NCBI RefSeq assembly: GCF_937967675.1
Contig: NZ_CALBSN010000112.1
Span: 1-15,333 of the forward strand
DNA: 15,333 bases
Source: an uncultured Flavobacterium sp.
GTDB taxonomy: Bacteria > Bacteroidota > Bacteroidia > Flavobacteriales > Flavobacteriaceae
Reading direction: 5' to 3'
Shown: in pieces, positions 1 through 7,376 of the stretch
Layout of the letters: every line of letters begins with the position of its first letter
How positions within the stretch are numbered: the stretch's first letter is position 1
Made by a program: the position numbers and the translations under genes
Notes under the pieces: model-generated
Database searches by the model: none
What the model saw: the letters and a program-made list of their open reading frames with translations, nothing else
Told to the model about the DNA's origin: nothing

Positions 1-113
1 AAAGATAAGCCATAAATTGCTTTTTACAAGAGTTGCTAACATTTTTATAACTTATCGATTCATAGCTTCTGTTTATAGTATTTTTTGTAATTTGGCTGAA
101 AATTGTTAGACCT
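1..113. other. Upstream intergenic stretch, no gene seen
   Basis: This AT-rich leader precedes the first gene. No open frame, hairpin terminator or RNA gene is visible. TAATTTG at 88-94 resembles the Bacteroidota -7 box TAnnTTTG but is one base short, so it is only a weak promoter candidate for the gene at 114. The end of the preceding gene lies outside the window. Confidence 0.5.
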
Positions 114-974
114 ATGAAATTACATCCTATTGAAGCGGGAAATTTTAAATTAGACGGTGGTGCTATGTTTGGTGTGGTACCCAAAACCATTTGGAATAAA
201 ACCAATCCAGCCGACGAAAACAACCTAATTGATATTGCAGCTAGATGCCTTTTAATTGAAGATGGAAACCGATTAACTTTGATTGATACTGGAATGGGCA
301 ACAAACAATCAGATAAATTCTTTGGTTATTATTCACTTTGGGGCGATCATTCTTTGGATAAATCGTTAAAAAATGCTGGTTTTCATCGCGATGATATTAC
401 CGATGTTTTTATGACACACTTGCATTTCGACCATTGTGGCGGAAGTGTGAATTGGAACAAAGACAAAACGGGTTACGAAGTAGCTTTCAAAAACGCCAAA
501 TTTTGGACCAATGAAAATCACTGGAAATGGGCAACGGAACCAAACGCACGAGAAAAAGCCTCTTTTTTACATGAAAATTTATTTCCAATGCAAGAAAGCG
601 GTCAGTTGCATTTTATTAATCGCCCAGATAGTGATTTTGGTTTTTCAAGCGAGTTAGGTTTCGATATTTTCTATGCTGATGGTCATACGGAAAAGCAAAT
701 GATTCCACACATTAACTACAAAGGAAAAACCATCGTTTTTTGTGCGGATTTATTAGCAACGGCTGGTCATATTCCAATTCCATATGTAATGGGTTATGAC
801 ACTCGTCCTTTATTAACGTTAGACGAAAAAGCAAAATTCATGAATGCAGCCGCTGATAATAATTATTATTTATGGTTAGAGCACGATGCTCACAATGAAA
901 TTATAACGGTTGAACGAACTGAAAAAGGTGTTCGTTTAAAAGATGTTTTCAAATGCGAAGACATTCTAAAATAA
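114..974 (+). CDS. MBL-fold metallo-hydrolase (lactonase-like)
   Basis: A 286-residue cytoplasmic protein with no signal peptide. It has the full metal-binding set of the metallo-beta-lactamase fold: HLHFDH at residues 102-107 (H102, H104, D106, H107), DGHT at 189-192 (H191), D212 in a CAD motif, and H257 near the C-terminus. The DTG at 58-60 matches the early conserved Asp strand. Such an arrangement binds two metal ions, usually zinc, and hydrolyses esters, lactones or phosphoesters. Length and motif order resemble the AHL-lactonase/YtnP/organophosphate-hydrolase branch, but substrate cannot be read from sequence. The ATG at 114 is preceded by an AT-rich leader without a Shine-Dalgarno site. 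A 73-nt gap separates it from the S8 gene and no terminator is seen there, so read-through is possible. Fold confidence is high; substrate is unknown. Confidence 0.9.
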   Translation: MKLHPIEAGNFKLDGGAMFGVVPKTIWNKTNPADENNLIDIAARCLLIEDGNRLTLIDTGMGNKQSDKFFGYYSLWGDHSLDKSLKNAGFHRDDITDVFMTHLHFDHCGGSVNWNKDKTGYEVAFKNAKFWTNENHWKWATEPNAREKASFLHENLFPMQESGQLHFINRPDSDFGFSSELGFDIFYADGHTEKQMIPHINYKGKTIVFCADLLATAGHIPIPYVMGYDTRPLLTLDEKAKFMNAAADNNYYLWLEHDAHNEIITVERTEKGVRLKDVFKCEDILK

Positions 975-1047
975 TGTTAAATAAACAATTCAATTGTAAC
1001 AAATACAAATCACTTCAGTCCAATAACTGAAATTAATTAATTGAAAA

Positions 1048-2643
1048 ATGAAGAGAATTTTTAGACCACTTTATCTAAGTTTAGCTTTTGCTTTTGCACT
1101 AGCAAGTTGTGGACCGCAAAAAATGGTTTCAACACCTGTTGAAAATATTGATAATTTACCTTTAAAAACAACTCCTATTGCAGAAAATGACTTAAAAAGA
1201 TGGAGTCATTTAGATCTAGTAAAAGATACTGTTCCAGGAATGAGTGTTGATAAAGCTTATGCTGAGTTGTTAAAAGGCAAAAAAGGTCAAAAAGTAATTG
1301 TTGGAATCGTAGATTCTGGTGTTGATATCAATCACGAAGATTTAAAAGCGGTGATTTGGACGAATCCAAAAGAAATTGCAGGTAACGGAATTGACGATGA
1401 CAAAAACGGTTATATCGACGATATTCACGGTTGGAATTTCTTAGGAAATGCTGTTCATGAGCAATTAGAAATGACACGTATCGTTAAAAAAGGTCCTGGA
1501 ACTCCTGAATATGACAAAGCAAAAGCAGAATTAGAAGAAGAATTAAAAGGTATTCAACCTCAAAAGCAACAATTAGATTTTATTGTAAATGCTGAAAAAG
1601 CTTTAGTCGGCTATTTCAAAAAGAATGATTTTACATTAGAAGAAGTTAAAGCAATTCCTGCAACAGAAACTTCATTATCTCAAGCTAAAGCCGTTTTTAC
1701 ACAAGTTTTAAGTAATAGCACAAAAGCGGATTTTGATAAACAAATTGAAGAATTCAAAGATTATATCTACGGACAAGTTAACTACAACTTAAACGTTGAT
1801 TTTGATGGAAGAAAAATCGTTGGTGACAATCCAGATGATTTAAAAGATACTAAATACGGAAACAACAATGTAGTAGGTCCAGAGCCAAAAGAAGCAAAAC
1901 ATGGAACGCACGTAGCTGGAATTGTTGCGCAAGTTAGAGGCAATAATAAAGGTGGTGATGGTGTTACGAATAATGCTGAAATCATGACGTTAAGAGCCGT
2001 TCCAAATGGAGATGAATATGATAAAGATATTGCGTTGGCTATTCGCTATGCTGCAGATAATGGTGCGAAAGTAATCAATGGTTCTTTTGGAAAATACTAT
2101 TCACAACACAAAGAATGGGTTATGGATGCCATCAAATATGCTGAATCAAAAGACGTTTTAGTAGTTATCGCTGCTGGAAACGAATCTTATGATTTAGATG
2201 TAAAAAACAAATATCCAAACGATACCTATGATGGAAGTCCAGAATACGCTAAAAACGTATTAATTATTGGAGCGCTTTCTCCAACTTACGGAACTAAAAT
2301 GGTGGCAAGTTTTTCTAACTACGGAAAAAACAATGTAGATATTTATGCTCCAGGAGATAAAATTTATGCTACTACTCCATTAAATACGTATGAATATTTA
2401 CAAGGAACTTCAATGGCTTCTCCTAACGTAGCTGGTGTGGCAACCTTAATTCGTTCTTACTATCCAAGTTTAACTGCAGTTCAAGTTAAGCAAATCATCA
2501 TGGAAAGCGGAACGCCATTAAAAAACACAGTTACAATTGGTGAAGACAAGCATAAAGCAAACTTTGCAGACGCTTCTAAATCAGGAAGAATTGTTAATGC
2601 CTACAACGCTTTAGTTTTAGCAGCTAAAATGGCGAAAAAATAA
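1048..2643 (+). CDS. S8 (subtilisin-like) serine peptidase, lipoprotein
   Basis: A 531-residue exported serine endopeptidase. The N-terminus is a lipoprotein signal with lipobox LASC at 18-21, so C21 is probably lipidated and the protein anchored in the envelope. The catalytic triad is intact: D89 in GIVDSGVD, H285 in HGTHVAG, S455 in GTSMASPNVAG, with oxyanion N378 in AAGNES. Asp and His are about 196 residues apart, far more than the roughly 30 of secreted subtilisins. The insert (about 110-270) is rich in Lys and Glu, and includes an Asp/Asn-rich stretch (GNGIDDDKNGYIDD, 112-125) that could bind calcium. There is no obvious C-terminal type IX sorting domain. Such long-insert S8 proteins are familiar in flavobacteria; the substrate is unknown. 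An intrinsic terminator follows immediately. Confidence 0.95.
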   Translation: MKRIFRPLYLSLAFAFALASCGPQKMVSTPVENIDNLPLKTTPIAENDLKRWSHLDLVKDTVPGMSVDKAYAELLKGKKGQKVIVGIVDSGVDINHEDLKAVIWTNPKEIAGNGIDDDKNGYIDDIHGWNFLGNAVHEQLEMTRIVKKGPGTPEYDKAKAELEEELKGIQPQKQQLDFIVNAEKALVGYFKKNDFTLEEVKAIPATETSLSQAKAVFTQVLSNSTKADFDKQIEEFKDYIYGQVNYNLNVDFDGRKIVGDNPDDLKDTKYGNNNVVGPEPKEAKHGTHVAGIVAQVRGNNKGGDGVTNNAEIMTLRAVPNGDEYDKDIALAIRYAADNGAKVINGSFGKYYSQHKEWVMDAIKYAESKDVLVVIAAGNESYDLDVKNKYPNDTYDGSPEYAKNVLIIGALSPTYGTKMVASFSNYGKNNVDIYAPGDKIYATTPLNTYEYLQGTSMASPNVAGVATLIRSYYPSLTAVQVKQIIMESGTPLKNTVTIGEDKHKANFADASKSGRIVNAYNALVLAAKMAKK

Positions 2644-2667
2644 AAGTATCATTACTTTAGTAAAACC

Positions 2668-2703
2668 AAAAACCTACAGGTTGTTAAATTCTTGTAGGTT
2701 TTT
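2668..2703 (+). terminator. Intrinsic terminator after the S8 peptidase
   Basis: An 11-bp perfect inverted repeat: AAAAACCTACA at 2668-2678 pairs with TGTAGGTTTTT at 2693-2703, loop of 14 nt, followed by a T-rich tail (CTTTT). It lies 24 nt after the S8 stop and ends only 17 nt before the M1 ATG. Its right arm contains TAGGTTTT (2695-2702), seven of eight bases of the -7 box TAnnTTTG. Confidence 0.85.
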
Positions 2704-2720
2704 CTTTTAAAAAATTGATT

Positions 2721-4598
2721 ATGAAAAAATTACTTTTTTTACTTACTTCTTGTATTGGTTTCGCACAAAACAATCCAAATCCAGGGTATTGGCAACAACA
2801 TGTTGACTATAAAATGGAGGTGAACATGGATGTGAAAAAATTCCAATACAAAGGAAAACAGGAAATTGTGTACACAAATAATTCACCTGACACCTTACAC
2901 AAAGTTTTCTATCATTTGTATAACAATGCTTTTCAACCAGGAAGCGAAATGGATGCGCGACTTCAATCGATTTCCGATCCTGATAAACGAATGGTTAAAA
3001 CCTTTAAAAAAGAAGGGAAAGAATTTAAAGAAAGTAGAATTAGTACTTTAAAACCAAATGAAATTGGATATTTAAACATCGCTAATTTTAAACAAGATGG
3101 AGTTTCTGCAACCACAAAAGTAGTAGGAACTATTTTAGAAGTTACTTTAGTAAAACCTATTTTACCTAAACAAAAAACTACGCTTTCCTTAGATTTTGAT
3201 GGACAAGTGCCGTTACAAATTCGTCGTTCTGGAAGATTGTCAGAAGAAGGCGTTGCTTTATCGATGACCCAATGGTATCCTAAATTATGCGAATACGATT
3301 TTGAAGGATGGCACGCAAATCCTTACATCGCAAGAGAATTTCATGGGGTTTGGGGTAATTTTGATGTGAAAATTACCATTGACAAAAATTATACTATTGG
3401 TGGAACAGGTTATTTACAAAACAAAAACGAAATCGGTCACGGCTATCAAGATGCTGGCGTACAAGTAGTTCATCCTAAGAAAACCAAAAACTTAACTTGG
3501 CATTTTTATGCGCCGAATGTTCATGATTTTGCTTGGGGTGCTGATAATGAGTTTATCCACGACATGATTATAGGTCCTAATAATGTAGAGTTGCATTTCT
3601 TATACAAAAACAACAAAGACATTATTGAAAATTGGAAAAAATTACAACCTAAAACAGCCGAATTACTAGCGTTTTTTAATGAAAATGTTGGACCTTATCC
3701 ATACAAACAATATTCAGTTATTCAAGGTGGCGATGGAGGAATGGAATATGGTATGTGTACGTTAATCACTGGAAACAGGGCTTTTGGAAGTTTAGTTGGT
3801 GTAACCGCTCACGAAATGGCGCATTCTTGGTTCCAATTTGTATTAGCGACCAACGAAACCAAACACGAATGGATGGATGAAGGATTTACTTCATACATTT
3901 CTAACTTGGCGATGAACAAGGTATTGCCTCCAAAAAAACCTGAAATTCCTTATGAAGATGCATATAACAATTACATTTATTTAGCAAAATCAGGTAAAGA
4001 ACAACCGCTTTCTACACACGCTGATCGTTACGATATCAATATGGCGTATGGTATTTCTGCTTACAGTAAAGGAGAAGTGTTTTTAGTACAATTGGGATAT
4101 TTAATTGGACAAGAAAACCTCAACAAAACCATCAAACGTTACTACAACGAATATAAATTTACGCATCCAACACCGAACGATATCAAACGTGTGGCTGAAA
4201 AAGTTTCAGGTGCTAATTTAGATTGGTATTTGTTAGATTGGACGCTAACTACAAATACTATTGATTACAGCATCAAAGAAGTTTCTGAAGCCAATGCTGC
4301 GAATACAAAAGTAGTTTTTGAAAGAAAAGGAAGAATGCCAATGCCTTTAGATGTTATGGTAGAATATACCGATGGAACTAAAGAATTTTTCTACATTCCA
4401 AATACCTTAATGCGTTGGGAAAAACCAAATCCCTATGCCGGAATTAAAGGAAATGTGTTAAAAGGTTGGGATTGGGCTTACCCAACATTCACGTTTGAAA
4501 TTGCAAAACCAAAAGATAAAATTAAATCGATCACCATTGACCCAGAAAACATGATGGCGGATATTAATAAAGAAGATAACATCTTTCCAAAAAAATAA
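2721..4598 (+). CDS. M1 family metallopeptidase (exported)
   Basis: A 625-residue zinc metallopeptidase. The zinc site is complete: HEMAH at 364-368 with the HExxHxW-type tryptophan two residues on, and the third ligand E387 in WMDEG, 18 residues after the second His, as in M1 gluzincins. The upstream exopeptidase motif is GGMEY (339-343); GAMEN aminopeptidases have Asn where this has Tyr. The N-terminal beta-sandwich typical of M1 covers roughly 25-260. The start at 2721 (MKKLLFLL) gives a short signal peptide ending near FAQ at 14-16; an in-frame TTG at 2715 adds only two residues and is less likely. It probably trims peptides in the periplasm or outside the cell. It starts just behind the S8 terminator and has its own terminator. 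The substrate is not known. Confidence 0.92.
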   Translation: MKKLLFLLTSCIGFAQNNPNPGYWQQHVDYKMEVNMDVKKFQYKGKQEIVYTNNSPDTLHKVFYHLYNNAFQPGSEMDARLQSISDPDKRMVKTFKKEGKEFKESRISTLKPNEIGYLNIANFKQDGVSATTKVVGTILEVTLVKPILPKQKTTLSLDFDGQVPLQIRRSGRLSEEGVALSMTQWYPKLCEYDFEGWHANPYIAREFHGVWGNFDVKITIDKNYTIGGTGYLQNKNEIGHGYQDAGVQVVHPKKTKNLTWHFYAPNVHDFAWGADNEFIHDMIIGPNNVELHFLYKNNKDIIENWKKLQPKTAELLAFFNENVGPYPYKQYSVIQGGDGGMEYGMCTLITGNRAFGSLVGVTAHEMAHSWFQFVLATNETKHEWMDEGFTSYISNLAMNKVLPPKKPEIPYEDAYNNYIYLAKSGKEQPLSTHADRYDINMAYGISAYSKGEVFLVQLGYLIGQENLNKTIKRYYNEYKFTHPTPNDIKRVAEKVSGANLDWYLLDWTLTTNTIDYSIKEVSEANAANTKVVFERKGRMPMPLDVMVEYTDGTKEFFYIPNTLMRWEKPNPYAGIKGNVLKGWDWAYPTFTFEIAKPKDKIKSITIDPENMMADINKEDNIFPKK

Positions 4599-4603
4599 AA
4601 TGT

Positions 4604-4629
4604 AAAGCGACTCGAAAGTCGCTTTTTTT
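4604..4629 (+). terminator. Intrinsic terminator after the M1 peptidase
   Basis: A compact hairpin: AAAGCGACT at 4604-4612, CGAA tetraloop at 4613-4616, and AGTCGCTTT at 4617-4625, running into seven T residues at 4623-4629. It lies 5 nt past the M1 stop codon. Confidence 0.93.
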
Positions 4630-4747
4630 GTGCTCAATTTCAATTTGTAAGATGACAAATATCATGATTTAGCTGTTTTAGCTTTCGTAATTTTAATGTG
4701 CTAAAAATGCAAATTAAAATTAGTTATTCATTTAAAAACATAAAGTC

Positions 4748-6868
4748 ATGAGCATTGCAACAAAAGACATTAGAAACGTGGTATTTCTTGGGCATTCAGG
4801 ATCAGGAAAGACCACCTTTATCGAGACCATGTTATTTGAAAGTGGCGCAATTCCACGCCGTGGTTCGGTAGAAAATCACAATACCATTTCGGATTTTACC
4901 GATTTAGAACACGAAAGAGAAAACACCTTATACAGCCACTTAATGCACGTTAAATGGCACAACAACAAAATCAACATCATTGATACTCCAGGTTTCGACG
5001 ATTTTATTGGTGAAGTCGTTTCTTCACTTAAAGTATCCGATACTGCTGTAATTCTTTTAAATGCAGCATCTGGAGTAGAAGTAGGAACGGAAATCGTTTG
5101 GGAATACGTTCAAAATTATCAAACACCTGCTTTTTTTGTCATCAATCAAATGGACCATCCAAAAGCAGATTTCGAAACTACTTTAGAACAAGCCATAAAT
5201 CGTTTCGGAAATAAAGTGATTCCGATTCAATACCCATACAATTCAGGAGAAAAATTCAATAGTATTATTGATGTACTTCGTATGACGATGTATGTTTTCC
5301 CAGAAAATGGCGGAAAACCAGAAAAAATGCCTATTCCAGAATCGGAATTAGAAAAAGCAAATGCACTTCATAATGCCTTAGTAGAAGCGGCTGCAGAAAA
5401 TGAAGAAGGGTTGATGGAAAAATACTTCGAAAAAGGTAATTTAGATGAAGAAGAATTAGCAAAAGGATTAACTATTGCGCTTGCTCATCAACAAATATTT
5501 CCGGTTTTCTGTGCTTCTGGATTAAAAGATATGGGAAGTGGAAGAATCATGGGATTCATTGATGATATTGCGCCATCTCCAGCCGATAGACCAGCGAAAA
5601 AATTAGAAAATGGTGGTGAATTAAAATGCGATGCTAGTGACAAAACTACTATTTTCATTTATAAAACCCTTTCGGAACCGCAAGTGGGAATGGTTTCTTA
5701 TTTCAAAGTGCTTTCGGGTGAATTGAATGCTGGTGATGAATTAGTAAATGCCGATAACGGAGAAACCGAACGCTTAACGCAATTATTCGTTGCAGAAGGA
5801 AAACAAAGAACTTCGGTTGACAAATTAGTTGCTGGTGATTTAGGAGTTACAGTTCGATTAAAATACGGACACTCCAACAATACGTTGAATGCTAAAGGTG
5901 TAGAAAGAAAAGTCAGAAAAATGCAATTTCCAGAAAGTCGCATCAGAAAAGCGGTTACAACTGCTAATCTAGCCGATATGGAAAAAATGATTAAAGCGTT
6001 ACATCAAATTGAAGAAGAAGATTTGACTTTCAAAGTAGAGCAATCTTCGGAATTAAAACAAACCATTGTACATGGTCAAGGGCAATTGCATTTGGATTTA
6101 ATCAAACATCGCATCGAGATTGAAAACAACATCGAAATCCTGTTTGAAGAACCAAAAGTTCCATATCGCGAAACCATAACCAAAGCTGCAAAAGCAGAAT
6201 ACCGCCATAAAAAACAAAGTGGTGGCGCGGGACAATTTGGAGAAGTTCATTTAACTATTGAGCCTTATTATGATGATATGCCAGAACCACAAGACGTAAA
6301 CGTTCGCAACAAAGAAATTGAAGAATTGCCTTGGGGCGGAAAATTCGCATTCTACTGGTGTATTGTGGGTGGAGCTATCGACAATCGTTATGCCACTGCA
6401 ATCAAAAAAGGAATCATGCAATCTATGACCGAAGGTCCGTTAACAGGTTCTAATTGTCAAAACATTCGCGTTTGTATTTACGATGGTAAAATGCATGCAG
6501 TAGATAGTAATGACATCTCGTTCCAATTGGCCGCTGCTCATGCTTTTAAAGATGCTTTTAATGAAGCAAGACCTCAACTTTTAGAACCTTACTATCAGCT
6601 TGAAGTACTTTGTGAAGATGCCTACACCGGTGATGTTATGGGCGATTTACAAACCCGAAGAGCCATTATTCAAGGAATGGATACGGATGGTCATTATCAA
6701 AAAATTATTTCCGAAGTGCCGTTAGCAGAACTCAAAGATTACGGTTCTACACTTCGTTCATTAACACAAGGAAAAGCAAAATTCAAATTGGAATTTAGTT
6801 CTTATCAACTGGTTCCTACTCATGTTCAGGAAAGTTTAGTTATAAGCAATGCGGTTTTATCTGAATGA
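4748..6868 (+). CDS. Elongation factor G-like translational GTPase (paralogue)
   Basis: A 706-residue EF-G-type protein with the usual five domains. G domain: P-loop GHSGSGKT (15-22), switch I remnant ERENT (56-60) in place of ERGIT, DTPGF (79-83) and NQMD (133-136). Domain II lies at about 295-390 and domain III at about 400-470. Domain IV begins near VPYRETI (471-477) with QSGGAGQFG (490-498). Domain V has EPYYQLEV and GDVMGDLQTRR (628-638). The catalytic His that follows DTPG in canonical EF-G is Phe83 (codon 4994-4996), so GTP hydrolysis should be weak or altered. No ribosomal protein or tuf genes flank it, supporting a paralogue rather than the main fusA. It resembles the EFG-II/FusA2-like group, to which the GTPase-deficient Bacteroides EF-G2 that supports translocation may belong; that link is from memory. 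It is flanked by terminators on both sides, so it is probably monocistronic. The precise cellular role is unknown. Confidence 0.9.
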   Translation: MSIATKDIRNVVFLGHSGSGKTTFIETMLFESGAIPRRGSVENHNTISDFTDLEHERENTLYSHLMHVKWHNNKINIIDTPGFDDFIGEVVSSLKVSDTAVILLNAASGVEVGTEIVWEYVQNYQTPAFFVINQMDHPKADFETTLEQAINRFGNKVIPIQYPYNSGEKFNSIIDVLRMTMYVFPENGGKPEKMPIPESELEKANALHNALVEAAAENEEGLMEKYFEKGNLDEEELAKGLTIALAHQQIFPVFCASGLKDMGSGRIMGFIDDIAPSPADRPAKKLENGGELKCDASDKTTIFIYKTLSEPQVGMVSYFKVLSGELNAGDELVNADNGETERLTQLFVAEGKQRTSVDKLVAGDLGVTVRLKYGHSNNTLNAKGVERKVRKMQFPESRIRKAVTTANLADMEKMIKALHQIEEEDLTFKVEQSSELKQTIVHGQGQLHLDLIKHRIEIENNIEILFEEPKVPYRETITKAAKAEYRHKKQSGGAGQFGEVHLTIEPYYDDMPEPQDVNVRNKEIEELPWGGKFAFYWCIVGGAIDNRYATAIKKGIMQSMTEGPLTGSNCQNIRVCIYDGKMHAVDSNDISFQLAAAHAFKDAFNEARPQLLEPYYQLEVLCEDAYTGDVMGDLQTRRAIIQGMDTDGHYQKIISEVPLAELKDYGSTLRSLTQGKAKFKLEFSSYQLVPTHVQESLVISNAVLSE

Positions 6869-6888
6869 TGAGTGAATTTTGATTTTAG

Positions 6889-6920
6889 AAAAGCTTCTTC
6901 AAATTGAGGAAGCTTTTTTT
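6889..6920 (+). terminator. Intrinsic terminator after the EF-G paralogue
   Basis: A 12-bp stem: AAAAGCTTCTTC at 6889-6900 pairs with GAGGAAGCTTTT at 6906-6917 with one G-U pair, loop AAATT, then a T-run to 6920. It starts 20 nt after the EF-G paralogue stop and ends 1 nt before the -7 box of rnpA, so terminator and rnpA promoter region overlap. Confidence 0.93.
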
Positions 6921-6921
6921 A

Positions 6922-6929
6922 TACCTTTG
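6922..6929 (+). promoter_or_regulatory. rnpA -7 promoter box (TAnnTTTG)
   Basis: TACCTTTG is a perfect match to the Bacteroidota -7 consensus TAnnTTTG. The only upstream TTG (6904-6906) is 15 nt away, somewhat closer than usual, and lies inside the terminator hairpin. The box ends 4 nt before the rnpA ATG, so initiation would fall at or very near the start codon and give a leaderless or nearly leaderless message. Confidence 0.6.
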
Positions 6930-6933
6930 TTGC

Positions 6934-7305
6934 ATGAAATTCACTTATCCCAAACACGAAAAATTAAAAAGCAAAACTACGATTGACCTTTTATTCTCAG
7001 AAGGAAAATCAGTTTCGAAATATCCGTTGCGTTTGGTTTATGTTGAAAATTCAGAACCTAATGCAGAACTAATTAAAATGGGCGTTTCCGTTTCTAAAAA
7101 GTACTTCAAAAAAGCGGTCGATCGCAATTATTTCAAGCGTGTTTTACGTGAAACCTATCGTTTAAACAAACATCTTTTGATTAATCATTTGGAAAAACCA
7201 TACGCATTTATGTTTTTCTATCAATCAAAAGAGCGACTTTCTTATCAAGAAATAGAAGAGAAAACCATCCAACTTTTTCAAAAATTCAACGAAAGGCAGA
7301 AGTAA
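6934..7305 (+). CDS. rnpA: Ribonuclease P protein component
   Basis: A 123-residue basic protein, close to the usual RnpA length. It binds the catalytic RNase P RNA and helps it cleave the 5' leader from pre-tRNAs. The N-terminal FTYPKHEKLKSKTTIDLLF and the central signature DRNYFKRVLRE (63-73), which carries the RNR-type RNxxKRxxRE motif, identify the family. The start is ATG 6934 (MKFTYPK); the TTG at 6904, ten codons upstream, would put the terminator hairpin in the coding region and is rejected. The gene is not next to rpmH, its usual partner in many bacteria. A TAnnTTTG box lies 4 nt upstream. The S41 gene follows after 71 nt, with no terminator between. Confidence 0.95.
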   Translation: MKFTYPKHEKLKSKTTIDLLFSEGKSVSKYPLRLVYVENSEPNAELIKMGVSVSKKYFKKAVDRNYFKRVLRETYRLNKHLLINHLEKPYAFMFFYQSKERLSYQEIEEKTIQLFQKFNERQK

Positions 7306-7341
7306 ATTGCACTTTTGGTTTAATTTTTGCTCAAGATTCTT

Positions 7342-7349
7342 TACTTTCG
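7342..7349 (+). promoter_or_regulatory. Possible -7 box for the S41-OmpA pair
   Basis: TACTTTCG matches seven of eight bases of TAnnTTTG, 27 nt before the S41 ATG. TTTG at 7314-7317 is 24 nt upstream, slightly farther than typical for the -33 element. It is the best promoter candidate in the rnpA-S41 gap, but read-through from rnpA is equally possible. Confidence 0.35.
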
Positions 7350-7376
7350 TAAACTAGTACAATTCAAGACTTCAAC

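Noticed and set aside
1014..1031. Hairpin TTCAGT/ACTGAA between the MBL and S8 genes, possible terminator
   Set aside because: The stem is only 6 bp and no T-tract follows on either strand.
4679..4686. TAGCTTTC as a -7 box for the EF-G paralogue
   Set aside because: The final G is C, no -33 TTG is at a suitable distance, and it would leave a leader of about 55 nt; too weak to list.
6904..6933. In-frame TTG extension of rnpA adding ten residues
   Set aside because: It begins within the terminator hairpin and includes the -7 box; the residues from ATG 6934 match the family N-terminus.
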